Below are positions 22,936-31,066 of a stretch of 64,000 nucleotides of DNA, piece after piece. The notes below the pieces were generated by a model. It was not told where the DNA came from and did not search any database. It was given only the letters and a program-made list of their open reading frames with translations. This DNA is from Spodoptera frugiperda (lineage: Eukaryota; Arthropoda; Insecta; Lepidoptera; Noctuidae): contig NC_064237.1 in assembly GCF_023101765.2 (NCBI RefSeq), positions 6,667,649 through 6,731,648 of the forward strand. Reading direction: 5' to 3'. Position numbers and translations under genes: made by a program. How positions within the stretch are numbered: the stretch's first letter is position 1; the number at the start of each line of letters is the position of its first letter.

Positions 22936-25740
22936 TTACAATACTTGAGCACGTAAGAATGCTTGCAGGATATTTGCATCCTGTTTTTCCGCAATCACTC
23001 TTAGGATGCTGTTAGTGCTACTCCTTACTCTGCTCAGTAACGACGCGAGGCGTTTGCGTACTATGGCATGAAAGCCATCTACCCTGGCTTCCGCAAACAT
23101 ACTGGAGGCACTGCAAAATCGGGGCAGCCCCAACAACATCCTAAATCCGTTGTTATATTGGACACGCAGGGCACTAAGCGTCCTCTGCGTATACCTGAAC
23201 CACAGGTTGCACGTGTAGAAAGTCTGGCAGTAGGCTCGAAACAGTGTGACTTTAACTTGTTCACTACAACGCACAAACCTGCGGGCCAGCATATTGCTTC
23301 TAACCGCCAGTGCCCTCCGTTCCCTCTCAATGTCAACGTTGTCTTCAAGGTCCTCAGTAACGTAGTGTCCTAGATATTTAAACTTTTCTACCCGCTTGAG
23401 TTCAATGCCACTAAGCTTTATTGCGGGCACATTTAATCTACACTTACCAGGGGCCCTGAAAACCATATACACACTCTTGTCAGCGTTGTATTTTAAACCA
23501 TGCTGAAGGCTATATGTTTGACATATTGTGAGCAACTGTCTCATAGCATTTACAGTTGGGGTCAGCAGCACCATGTCGTCCGCGTAACTAAAGTTGTTCA
23601 TACAAACGTTGTCGATCCAGCATCCTACTCGAGTGCTGCTGAGCCCAACTATAAGCTCGTTAACGTACAGGTTGAAGAGCTTAGGAGAACTCAAACCACC
23701 TTGTCTCACCCCGCACTCCAACCTGTACGTGTCTGAGAAGGTGTTTGCCCATCTTATATAATTATTCTGGTTTCGGTACCAGAAATGAAAAATACGTTGC
23801 ACCTGTGTAGGCACGCCAGTTTTCCTGAGTTTCTCCCATAACAAGTCATACGACACAAGGTCGAATGCTTTGGAGAGGTCAAGAAAGCATGCATACACAG
23901 GTGTATTTCTTTTCGTGTAATATTGAACCGTGTGCTTCAGGCTCAGAATTGCGCTTTCAGTGGAAAGTCCTGCTCGAAAACCGAACTGTGCGTCATGAAT
24001 ATTAAGATGTTTATCAAGTTCTGAGTCGAGCACACTGTCCAATACCTTGGCTACGATCGTAGCCAAAGAAATCGGCCGGTAGTTGTTCTTATCGGACAAA
24101 TCGCCAGTTTTATTTTTAACAATTGGTACTATGATTGTTTTCATAAGATCTGGAGGCAAGTACGAGTGATTCAGACATAAAGTATAAAACATCGCGAGCA
24201 CGCGTGGTAAATGAACACCAGCGTATTTTAAATGCTCGATACTGAGTCCATCATGACCCGGCGACTTGCCCCTAGACATGCTGCTCACAATTCGACGAAC
24301 TTGTTTAGCAGACACGTTATACAACTCACCGGTCACGCTAGACCCAGGATCCGCAGAACACGGTCCCAGAGGAGACTTGATAGTAAAATGTTCTCTAAAG
24401 AGTTCAGCTATATCTCTGCTATCACTCGCACCCCCCACACTCACTGGAAGGCCAGTCTTATGGTTTAAACTATTTGTTGCTTTCCAAAAATCACTAAAGT
24501 TTTTAGAGGCACGACATTCTGAAATTATTTCCATTTTTAACTGTTCTTTATTGTTGTAACACCACTTTAATCTCTTTTTAAACAATTTGCGACTTTCACA
24601 CATTTCCTCATATACAGTACCAGATTGTGGCCTATTTTGAGAAACCCAGTATAAAAATTTACTTCTAGCTTCCCTGTGAGCTTCACATACATACTTATTC
24701 CAGCCTATCACATGCTTTTTCTTACGCTTATGAGACTGAGTATTACTAGTGTTAATAGCTGAGTCTGTTATTGCCCTTATTATATCCTTATATAGTTTAT
24801 CTAAATATATTCTATGTTCCTTACAGTTACAAATATCACAACTACATTGCCTTAACTCTACAGGAAAATCTATTAATTTAAGTTTACTATTGCACAATTT
24901 GGTATAACTTTTTATCTGCTCCTTAGTTCTATAGCCCCATACAGCTTTATTTATTCTATTAATACTACAATGGTTATTTTTACATATAATTGCACTTAAC
25001 TCACACTCAATGACTATGGGCAAATGATCTGACCAAAACATATCATAATTAACATATACATTCTTAACAGTTTGTTTGGCAGATTGACTAGTAACACAGT
25101 GATCGAGCCACCTCACACACCCGTGAGCCTCGCTTATAAATGTATAATTATTTGCTACACTTCCTAGTACATCTATATCCACACAGGACCATTGTTGATC
25201 CATACATAAATTAATTAATTCGTTACCGAACAGTTCTCCCGGATGAGCATTAAAATCTCCTAGTAAGTACACAGATTCTATAGAGTAATGGTCAACTATC
25301 GCACATACCTCGCCAAAACATGTCGTAAACTCCTCCAAATTGTCTATTCCATTTGTCGGCATGTAAATACTAAACACAAGGAATGCACGATCTCCTATAG
25401 ACACTTTTATTGCACTGATACGCGGATTATTGCACTCAATCACAGTTACCTCTCTGAACACACTTTTACGCCACAAAATTGCCACACCGCCGTAAGGTCG
25501 ACCTTTAAAAACACCGGTTGAAAGATCCACCGCTGATGTGCCTGTGTAGGCAAAATCCTGGTCAATTGTGCCCAATATCGGTATGTCATAGGGAAATAGC
25601 CAGGTCTCCTGTAGGGCTACTATATCCGCCGAGCAACACAGTTTTCTAACACAATCAATCGATCTTTTTATCGATTTACAGTTGAAACTGACAAATATAG
25701 ATAAAGAAGTAGTAGTATTAGTAATTGTTTGTGTACCCAT
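22936..25740 (-). CDS. Retrotransposon ORF2: APE endonuclease and reverse transcriptase
   Basis: 934 aa, intact. Residues about 10-250 form an exonuclease-endonuclease-phosphatase fold that nicks target DNA. Visible motifs are FNCKSI, LQETW, GGVAILW, LLGDFNAH, RWLDH and SDHLPI, covering the catalytic Asn, Glu, Asp/Asn and the SDH triad. Residues about 500-760 form the reverse transcriptase: YRPISL, AQFGFRAGLST, FLDLSKAFD (motif A), GVRQGGLSSPKLFN (motif B), SYADD (motif C), KYNADKS and KFKYLGHYV. A C-terminal region of about 180 residues follows, with no RNase H seen. Its start codon lies two bases beyond the ORF1 stop. The product would copy the element RNA at a nicked chromosomal site. No disabling lesion is visible, so activity is plausible. 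Confidence 0.93.
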   Translation of the reverse strand: MGTQTITNTTTSLSIFVSFNCKSIKRSIDCVRKLCCSADIVALQETWLFPYDIPILGTIDQDFAYTGTSAVDLSTGVFKGRPYGGVAILWRKSVFREVTVIECNNPRISAIKVSIGDRAFLVFSIYMPTNGIDNLEEFTTCFGEVCAIVDHYSIESVYLLGDFNAHPGELFGNELINLCMDQQWSCVDIDVLGSVANNYTFISEAHGCVRWLDHCVTSQSAKQTVKNVYVNYDMFWSDHLPIVIECELSAIICKNNHCSINRINKAVWGYRTKEQIKSYTKLCNSKLKLIDFPVELRQCSCDICNCKEHRIYLDKLYKDIIRAITDSAINTSNTQSHKRKKKHVIGWNKYVCEAHREARSKFLYWVSQNRPQSGTVYEEMCESRKLFKKRLKWCYNNKEQLKMEIISECRASKNFSDFWKATNSLNHKTGLPVSVGGASDSRDIAELFREHFTIKSPLGPCSADPGSSVTGELYNVSAKQVRRIVSSMSRGKSPGHDGLSIEHLKYAGVHLPRVLAMFYTLCLNHSYLPPDLMKTIIVPIVKNKTGDLSDKNNYRPISLATIVAKVLDSVLDSELDKHLNIHDAQFGFRAGLSTESAILSLKHTVQYYTKRNTPVYACFLDLSKAFDLVSYDLLWEKLRKTGVPTQVQRIFHFWYRNQNNYIRWANTFSDTYRLECGVRQGGLSSPKLFNLYVNELIVGLSSTRVGCWIDNVCMNNFSYADDMVLLTPTVNAMRQLLTICQTYSLQHGLKYNADKSVYMVFRAPGKCRLNVPAIKLSGIELKRVEKFKYLGHYVTEDLEDNVDIERERRALAVRSNMLARRFVRCSEQVKVTLFRAYCQTFYTCNLWFRYTQRTLSALRVQYNNGFRMLLGLPRFCSASSMFAEARVDGFHAIVRKRLASLLSRVRSSTNSILRVIAEKQDANILQAFLRAQVL

Positions 25741-25745
25741 TATTA
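25738..25745 (-). promoter_or_regulatory. TAATAATG stop-restart junction of ORF1 and ORF2
   Basis: Reading the minus strand, TAA ends ORF1, two bases (TA) follow, and ATG opens ORF2 in another frame. Such tight stop-start spacing is known to support termination-reinitiation in several two-ORF retrotransposons. I infer the same here; the sequence shows only the geometry. Confidence 0.6.
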
Positions 25746-26912
25746 ATTGTTATGTTTCACATCACAAGTCAAAACATCGTTAGCACCTTGCTTAGCGCGA
25801 TGCTTAGTTTTATTAAAGTAAACAAAACGCCTGAACGACACACCTTCTGGCCATAGGCTATCATCTAAAAACTTTGTGAGTTTGTGGTGTGGTACAAAGA
25901 TTTTAAATGCATTATAATTTCTTTCCTTTTGCATTATAATTTTCTTTATTGTTACGGTCGTTTGTGTCTTCGACCGTATGTATTCGATAATATCGTTGTC
26001 GGTTACTTCTTTATCAACACGGGATATAAATAATGGAATATTCATTTCCGCAGCTTTAAATTTTGTATCCACTTCCGAAGCCGCTTTTCCTCTACTTCCT
26101 GCAAACTTGTACCTTGGCTTCTTTTTCTGTACAGTTGTCCATTCATTCTTATCCTCTTTATTTGGTTGTAATTTCTCGCTCCCGCTTATCGCTTGTGGCA
26201 TAGACCGCTCCCGCACGGCGCCCGCGCGCTCAGGACTCGCGCGCCTGCGCGGTGCCCGCATCGAAACCGCGGTGCCCGCGGTTGAGGCCTCCACGCGCGA
26301 GGTTGTAGGTGAGAGAGAGACGGATTGACTAATGCATTCCGCGTACGAAAGGGATGGAATATCATCGCATTTCTCGGAATCCGCCGTCGACGGCGTCACC
26401 GTTGCGTTTTGCTTTTCTGTATTGTGAGGTAGATCAGTTATTGAACAATCTGATGTATGATATTTGGACTGCTCAATTTGTAATTTGAAATCATTCAATT
26501 GTTTGTTGGTCACATAGCATTCCTTAATATTTAACTCATTTTGCAATAACAACATATCCTTTAGAAGTTTGTTTGCATCCAGATGATCAAACGTTATTGG
26601 TGGTAGTTTATGTAGTTCCCGCGCAACAAATATGGGTACTAATTCTGGATCTGTTTCTTTAAATAATGTTATTATATCTGCGAGATCCCTCTGTGATTTT
26701 CCTTTGCGCGAAATTTTGCGTCTTGTGGTGGTGATCGAATCAAACAGCAAGTTTTTAGCTGCTTCGATCTCATCTTCAGAAAAACTTGTGACACACAATC
26801 TCAACAAGCTTTCGTCATCCATAACATCCAATTTGTTTTGGATATAGGCTAACACCTCACATATCACAATATTACAGTTATTGCACTTAATTACTTTCGA
26901 GTTCGACGTCAT
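25743..26912 (-). CDS. Retrotransposon ORF1: nucleic-acid-binding protein
   Basis: 389 aa. The N-terminus has a CNNCN motif and a leucine-rich acidic helix region (LDVMDDESLLRLCVTSFSED), then a helical segment to about residue 150. A low-complexity basic, Arg/Ala/Pro-rich linker (RAPRRRASPERAGAVRERS) lies near residues 220-245, encoded by a locally very GC-rich stretch (26200-26300). It is followed by EWTTVQKKKPRYKF, a motif I know from arthropod non-LTR ORF1 proteins, and a C-terminal RRM-like domain (PLFISRVDKEVTDNDIIEYI ... FVPHHKLTKFL ... FRRFVYF). ORF1 proteins coat the element RNA. The ATG follows a short upstream ORF of five codons (26917-26934). The stop TAA is followed by TA and the ORF2 ATG. 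Confidence 0.88.
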   Translation of the reverse strand: MTSNSKVIKCNNCNIVICEVLAYIQNKLDVMDDESLLRLCVTSFSEDEIEAAKNLLFDSITTTRRKISRKGKSQRDLADIITLFKETDPELVPIFVARELHKLPPITFDHLDANKLLKDMLLLQNELNIKECYVTNKQLNDFKLQIEQSKYHTSDCSITDLPHNTEKQNATVTPSTADSEKCDDIPSLSYAECISQSVSLSPTTSRVEASTAGTAVSMRAPRRRASPERAGAVRERSMPQAISGSEKLQPNKEDKNEWTTVQKKKPRYKFAGSRGKAASEVDTKFKAAEMNIPLFISRVDKEVTDNDIIEYIRSKTQTTVTIKKIIMQKERNYNAFKIFVPHHKLTKFLDDSLWPEGVSFRRFVYFNKTKHRAKQGANDVLTCDVKHNN

Positions 26913-27020
26913 TTTTCTAGCACCGTAGGTACATGACGCGACCGCACTTTACGCGTACTCGCGGGTAACTGATTTATGTGTGTCATTGTGTCTGTCATCA
27001 TGTGTCATTTATGTGTGTTA

Positions 27021-27524
27021 GGAAACGCATCTACTATACCAAAAACGCTTATAGCAGAGGGCTATGGCCTATAAAATTCTATAAGACGATTAAAATCATC
27101 GATGAATAAAGTAATTCAAGTCACGTCACTACCAAGGCTTACATTAACAAGACAACCATTAGTTGTCCCTTAGTTGGTGCAATCATTACAACAACAGTTA
27201 ATGTTTATATCGATTAGAATAACAATCGTAACGATATACCCGATGCGACCTTAACCTGTAACAATAGGAGTCAAGTGACCTCACACTTCCTTATTCAGAG
27301 GGAGCTGGCGCTGCATTGTAATGTGATATGAAATGCGGGGCAAGGATATTTAATCGATACATCGGTCTATAATCGATTATGCTTTACGCATCTCGATAAG
27401 ATAATATAATTAAGTTTTTGATTTTGACTTTGATGTAGAAAATAGATAGAATAGAGATAGTTAGATTCTTCTGAATAGAGAGTTTGAAATAGAGTAAAAT
27501 TTAATTTTGACTGCACAATTAGCA
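27021..27524. other. Unassigned AT-rich DNA beside the retrotransposon
   Basis: The region contains the undefined 5' boundary of the retrotransposon and otherwise no recognisable gene or repeat. A 94-codon minus-strand frame at 27367-27651 is composed partly of the adjacent SINE and is not considered a gene. Confidence 0.4.
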
Positions 27525-27635
27525 TAGTGTTTGACCAATCGGCTGCTGGACAACGCTGGAGCGTATCTTGATGGATTCCTGTACGCAACAATTCCCTGTG
27601 TGATCCACAATGCAATTTGTTACCAGGTTGACCAG
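27525..27635 (+). repeat. tRNA-like SINE (family A), degraded copy
   Basis: 'gaccaatcggctgctggaca' followed by 'gatggattcctgtacgcaac' and 'ctgtgtgatccacaatgcaa' aligns by eye with the head and body of the SINE seen at 34990, 39580, 40353 and 58985 ('ctgggcaaccggctgcc', 'ggttcgattcccgcacgga', 'gtgtgatccacaaattgttg'). Substitutions are frequent and the 3' part is missing, so it is an old copy. Confidence 0.5.
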
Positions 27636-27788
27636 AACCTATCGGTTGCACTGGACAGGCCTATTCTTCCGAATGCATAAATACGCTTAGAAATAGATCA
27701 CATGAGTTTAACTGCGACCACGCTTAACAGGCGACTTGGGGATCGTAGTTTAATCATTGCTAGACAATGTCGCTACTACGAGGACTCG

Positions 27789-27850
27789 CCTCTCTCGCCT
27801 CACACAAGGCGGGAGAAGTCATTGGATGATTTTCCTCGCTCAAAAAAAAA
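27789..27850 (+). repeat. Lepidopteran A-tailed SINE-like repeat, copy 2
   Basis: Only the 3' part is recognisable: 'cctctctcgcctcacacaag', 'gcgggagaagtcattggatg', 'attttcctcgctc' and a nine-base A tail. It belongs with the copies at 6062 and 45515. Confidence 0.75.
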
Positions 27851-29382
27851 CTTTTTTTGCTTTTGGTCGCTGTCCACTGCCTAGTGCCTATTCGTATTTA
27901 TAAGACTTATCTTGGTAAACACTAATAATATTATACATTGCAATTACAGATGAGTATCTGGTTAATGGTATAATTGCTTGATAATTATTACAAGGCTCTT
28001 CAGTCCCTTGGCACAGCCTAATGAGCGTTCAAGAGTAGTACCGTTATGTTGCTTTACCATGTTCTACGAACCGCAAAGGAACTCGTACTATATACTATAT
28101 AGTAAATATATATTATGGTAGTAAACAAGGCATATAGCATTTAATATAGTAACTTTGCTTAGAGTAACATCTAATCTGCCTTTTAATATGTTGGTATAAT
28201 TATGTTTGCTATTTATAATTATTATTGGGTTTGAGCAGAAAGTTTCATCAGGTAAAACCGATTGCTATAATAATATCTAGTAATCCTATTAGAAAGAATA
28301 AATATTTTACTTTAAAAATGATATCTTTTGATATTGAGATGAAATTCGTCGTCGAAATGCCAATTCCCTTGGTTACGGATTTTTGATTCGTGGAAACTTA
28401 TATTTAAGTTACTGGACCGTATCAAAATAGACTCTACTAAAATCATCTAATAGGCTTTGAAGAATGTTTACTTACTCAGTAATTGCGAAGGGAGTTACGT
28501 TATATGTTTTTAACTTCAACATTGGTATCAAATACATAGAATCACAGTCTTCAGCGACTATATTTGATTCTATTGTATTGGATCGTTGGTAAAATTTTAC
28601 AAGTATAATTATTTAGGATTCTGATGCTACTATCTATAATAATAAATAAGTTATGATAATATTAAATTGCAATAAAAATAACTTATACAGAGATCGATAC
28701 TTTATCACTTACACAAATGTACATACAGGCGGTATTTTGTCCACGCATGTAGGTTCTACTTTTATAGCAGTATCGCTACATGCGTCCATGATTAGCCCAT
28801 AAAACCGTATGTTACCTGAAACAAATAAAAACGTTGTTAATACATTTAATGTTGTACGTAAAATGTGGAATAGGTTTTTCTATAGTCGTAAAAGGATATG
28901 TGTTTCACGTACTGAATGACATATAACTTGATTTCGTAAAAAATACGGTGTCATCGCAGTCTATAAAATAAAATATCAGCCTGTATACGACTTTAAAACT
29001 ACTATACGAGTATAATCCACGAAGACGACCAGTCAGCTAACTACAGCTGGACGGAGACATTTTCAAAGACTCAAATTAACGACTATTACAGATAATTTTC
29101 ATGAAATCACTTCAATTAAACTCGAAGCTGTTTATAACTTGCTGAAACATGAATCACTAAACTATATTTGGAAGTTATAACTGAGTTACAGAATTTGACC
29201 TTGGTACAGGTATTAATAGTATTAATTTGAATCTAAAATTATATTCAGGGTGTGGCAATGTAGGGCTGTTGTTATGCGCAATTAACCATGTTCTTCCCTT
29301 TTATTTTATTATATTAGGTAACGTAGTTGGTTAACTAACGTTAGTAATATACAAGAATAAACAAATGTTCGATAAGTTTGCT
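27851..29382. other. Unassigned AT-rich DNA
   Basis: No gene or recognised repeat. It contains many short AT-rich inverted stretches of the kind expected by chance. Confidence 0.45.
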
Positions 29383-29464
29383 GCTACGCAGCTTCTACGC
29401 TACTGCTACGCCGTGACTACGCATGACTACGCAATCGCTACGCATGACTATAAAATTGCTACGC
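29383..29464. repeat. Irregular CTACGC repeat cluster
   Basis: The hexamer CTACGC occurs seven times in 82 bases with irregular spacers (for example gctacgcag, ctacgcta, ctacgcatga). It is not a simple tandem array. A related cluster rich in CGTAGC/GCTACG lies at 59775-59832. The sequence has no coding potential. Confidence 0.7.
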
Positions 29465-29902
29465 AGACATTGCAACTAGACAATATTATTAACTTTGTAA
29501 TTATATCCCAAAAGCAATCTAGTTCGCCTCATAAGTTATGATTATGAATTATGACCGAGTCATAAGAGCCCATGGTACGAATAATAATTACGTTGAAAGT
29601 CACTAAGGCGTAACTTTGTAGGTGTGAGTTACGTAATGTTACCGTACTTGGTTATTAGTGATCACCCACTGTGCAAGTGGACCAAGTGTTTTACTTGATG
29701 CCCGTGGAGATAAAAGGGACATTTATCATATTTTATGCAGTTTCGTTTTTGTTTTTAAGAATTTTTTATGCATTTTCGTTTTTCTATGATACGTAATATT
29801 TTGTAACTAAACTTAATAAGGGGATGTCATACAGCAGGTTTGATGATCGACTGTAGTGTTATAGGCACGAGTATAAATTATACAATGTATAGTTGAACCT
29901 GT
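29465..29902. other. Unassigned AT-rich DNA
   Basis: No supported features; it lies upstream of the palindromes and the THAP exons. Confidence 0.4.
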
Positions 29903-29971
29903 GTCATATGTATATTATACATATGACTACGACTTACGCAGTTACGCCTAAGTATCCATAACTAGGCGTAA
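29903..29971. promoter_or_regulatory. Two adjacent palindromes upstream of the THAP exons
   Basis: The first is a 25-base perfect palindrome of 12-bp arms with one centre base (gtcatatgtata, t, tatacatatgac; 29903-29927). The second has 9-bp arms (ttacgccta at 29942-29950 and taggcgtaa at 29963-29971) and is followed by a further 'ggcgta'. They lie about 190-260 bases before the THAP start codon. Binding sites, a promoter element or a transposon end are all possible. Only the symmetry is seen. Confidence 0.4.
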
Positions 29972-30161
29972 GGCGTACTGCACATTGTGTTTATCATGGA
30001 TAAAAGAAAGAGACTGGATTGGCCTTGTGGGCGGGCCACGCGCGCCGAGGGTGCGAACGAACGTGCATACCGCTGTCATAACGCTCGAATGTTCATACTT
30101 ACCGGCTAGCAATCGCTGTCATGTTTTGACAGCGTACGTATCTCCGCAAAAATATTATATT

Positions 30162-31066
30162 ATGCCGTCTTGCGCTATTATAACGTGTCGGAAAAGAAGC
30201 CAGGTGTGTAGCATAGCACGAGAAGGAATTTCTTTTCAGCGGTAAGTCCAAAAACATAAAAATACGTGTGATATTTGTAATTATAACATTAGTATTATGA
30301 AATTTATAGACATAAACGATATAATCGCAAGCAGACTAATAGTAATACATTGCTTGCGATAGATGAGTACAATCTTACACTACGTGAGCAATCGCGCAAT
30401 GTATGACGTCCATTGCGAGAGTCCCGAGTACCGAAACAAAAGCTCATTTCCACAAAATCTATGACATCGATAGTGTTGGGCAAATTTGTAATCAATGTCG
30501 ATTGTTACTATGATACAGTCTATTATAATCAATAGCACACTTTATAATTTAAATAATAAGTATTATTTATTACGACTAATTAGTAATATAGATTTTGAGT
30601 GAGTTTTATGTTTTTATTTTTTTATAGAATGTGACATATGATTTATTTTAATATTATGTTTTAGGTTTCCAACAGATCCAGGTGTAACAAAATTGTGGAT
30701 TGACACAACTGGTAGAATTAATTTTTTTTTTTCAAGTTCCACCACACAGATTAGAAACTGCGTATATTTTTATCTCCACCATATTTATACAGACATTGGT
30801 CTTAAAAACTAAGCTTATATAATAATTAATAGTATAATAAATTATGTAGCAAGTTACACGACCAGGTTTAAAACAATTGAAATGACAAGTGGTGGGATTC
30901 AGGAACCCAAACTAGGAAAACCTGTACTATGGGCTCCTGGATTCCTACTAAATGTAGCATATTTCGTTCGCAACATTTCGATGTTGATAATTACATAATA
31001 ACAAAGTCAGGGAAAAGAAACTTAAAATTAGGCGTTTATCCGCACAATATCGCAATGTGTAATTCA
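30162..31066 (+). pseudogene. THAP zinc-finger gene or relic, split into exons
   Basis: Exon 1 (30162-30241) encodes MPSCAIITCRKRSQ...GISFQ and ends at a GGTAAG donor. The next exon begins at 30665 after TTTTAG and gives FPTDPGVTKLWIDTTGRIN, restoring the SFxRFP junction exactly. A further segment (about 30903-31066) gives WIPTKCSIFRSQHFDVDNYI ... NLKLGVYP and ends at a perfect GTAAGT. This is the THAP order: C-x4-C, FP, W, TGRxNW, P-T-K, C-x2-H-F, then a decayed AVP box (GVYP). THAP domains bind DNA in transcription regulators and P-element-type transposases. The third zinc ligand is Arg (CGT) where Cys (TGT) is expected, which would abolish zinc binding. The link between TGRIN and WIP is unclear: a GTAGAA donor at 30712 with AG at 30901-30902 keeps frame but adds about ten residues, or 30721-30937 may be an insertion. 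No transposase or other domain was found downstream. Confidence 0.65.

Larger units (their letters stand above)
22525..27020 (-). mobile_element. Full-length-looking non-LTR retrotransposon (APE type)
   Basis: On the minus strand the order is a 5' UTR (about 26913-27020), ORF1 (25743-26912), ORF2 (22936-25740) and a 3' UTR of about 400 bp ending in an ATT-type microsatellite (22525-22559). Both ORFs are free of stops and frameshifts. An apurinic-type endonuclease at the N-terminus of ORF2 and the simple-repeat 3' end point to the Jockey/CR1 group. I lean to a Rex1/Daphne-like branch, but the clade cannot be fixed without a tree. No target-site duplication was identified. The 5' boundary is approximate; a TGTGTCAT-rich stretch lies at about 26975-27025. 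Confidence 0.85.

Noticed and set aside
23079..23348. 89-codon minus-strand frame inside ORF2
   Set aside because: It is an alternative frame within the reverse transcriptase gene and has no motif of its own.
23068..23373. Open frames on the opposite strand of the retrotransposon ORF2
   Set aside because: They are shadows of the long minus-strand coding frame; the same holds for 23500-23736, 24232-24559, 25288-25521, 25978-26328 and 26632-26847.
27367..27651. 94-codon minus-strand ORF
   Set aside because: It runs across a degraded SINE and AT-rich flank and shows no domain.
29383..29464. CRISPR-like array from the repeated CTACGC units
   Set aside because: The units are six bases with irregular short spacers in an animal genome; no repeat-spacer architecture or cas gene is present.
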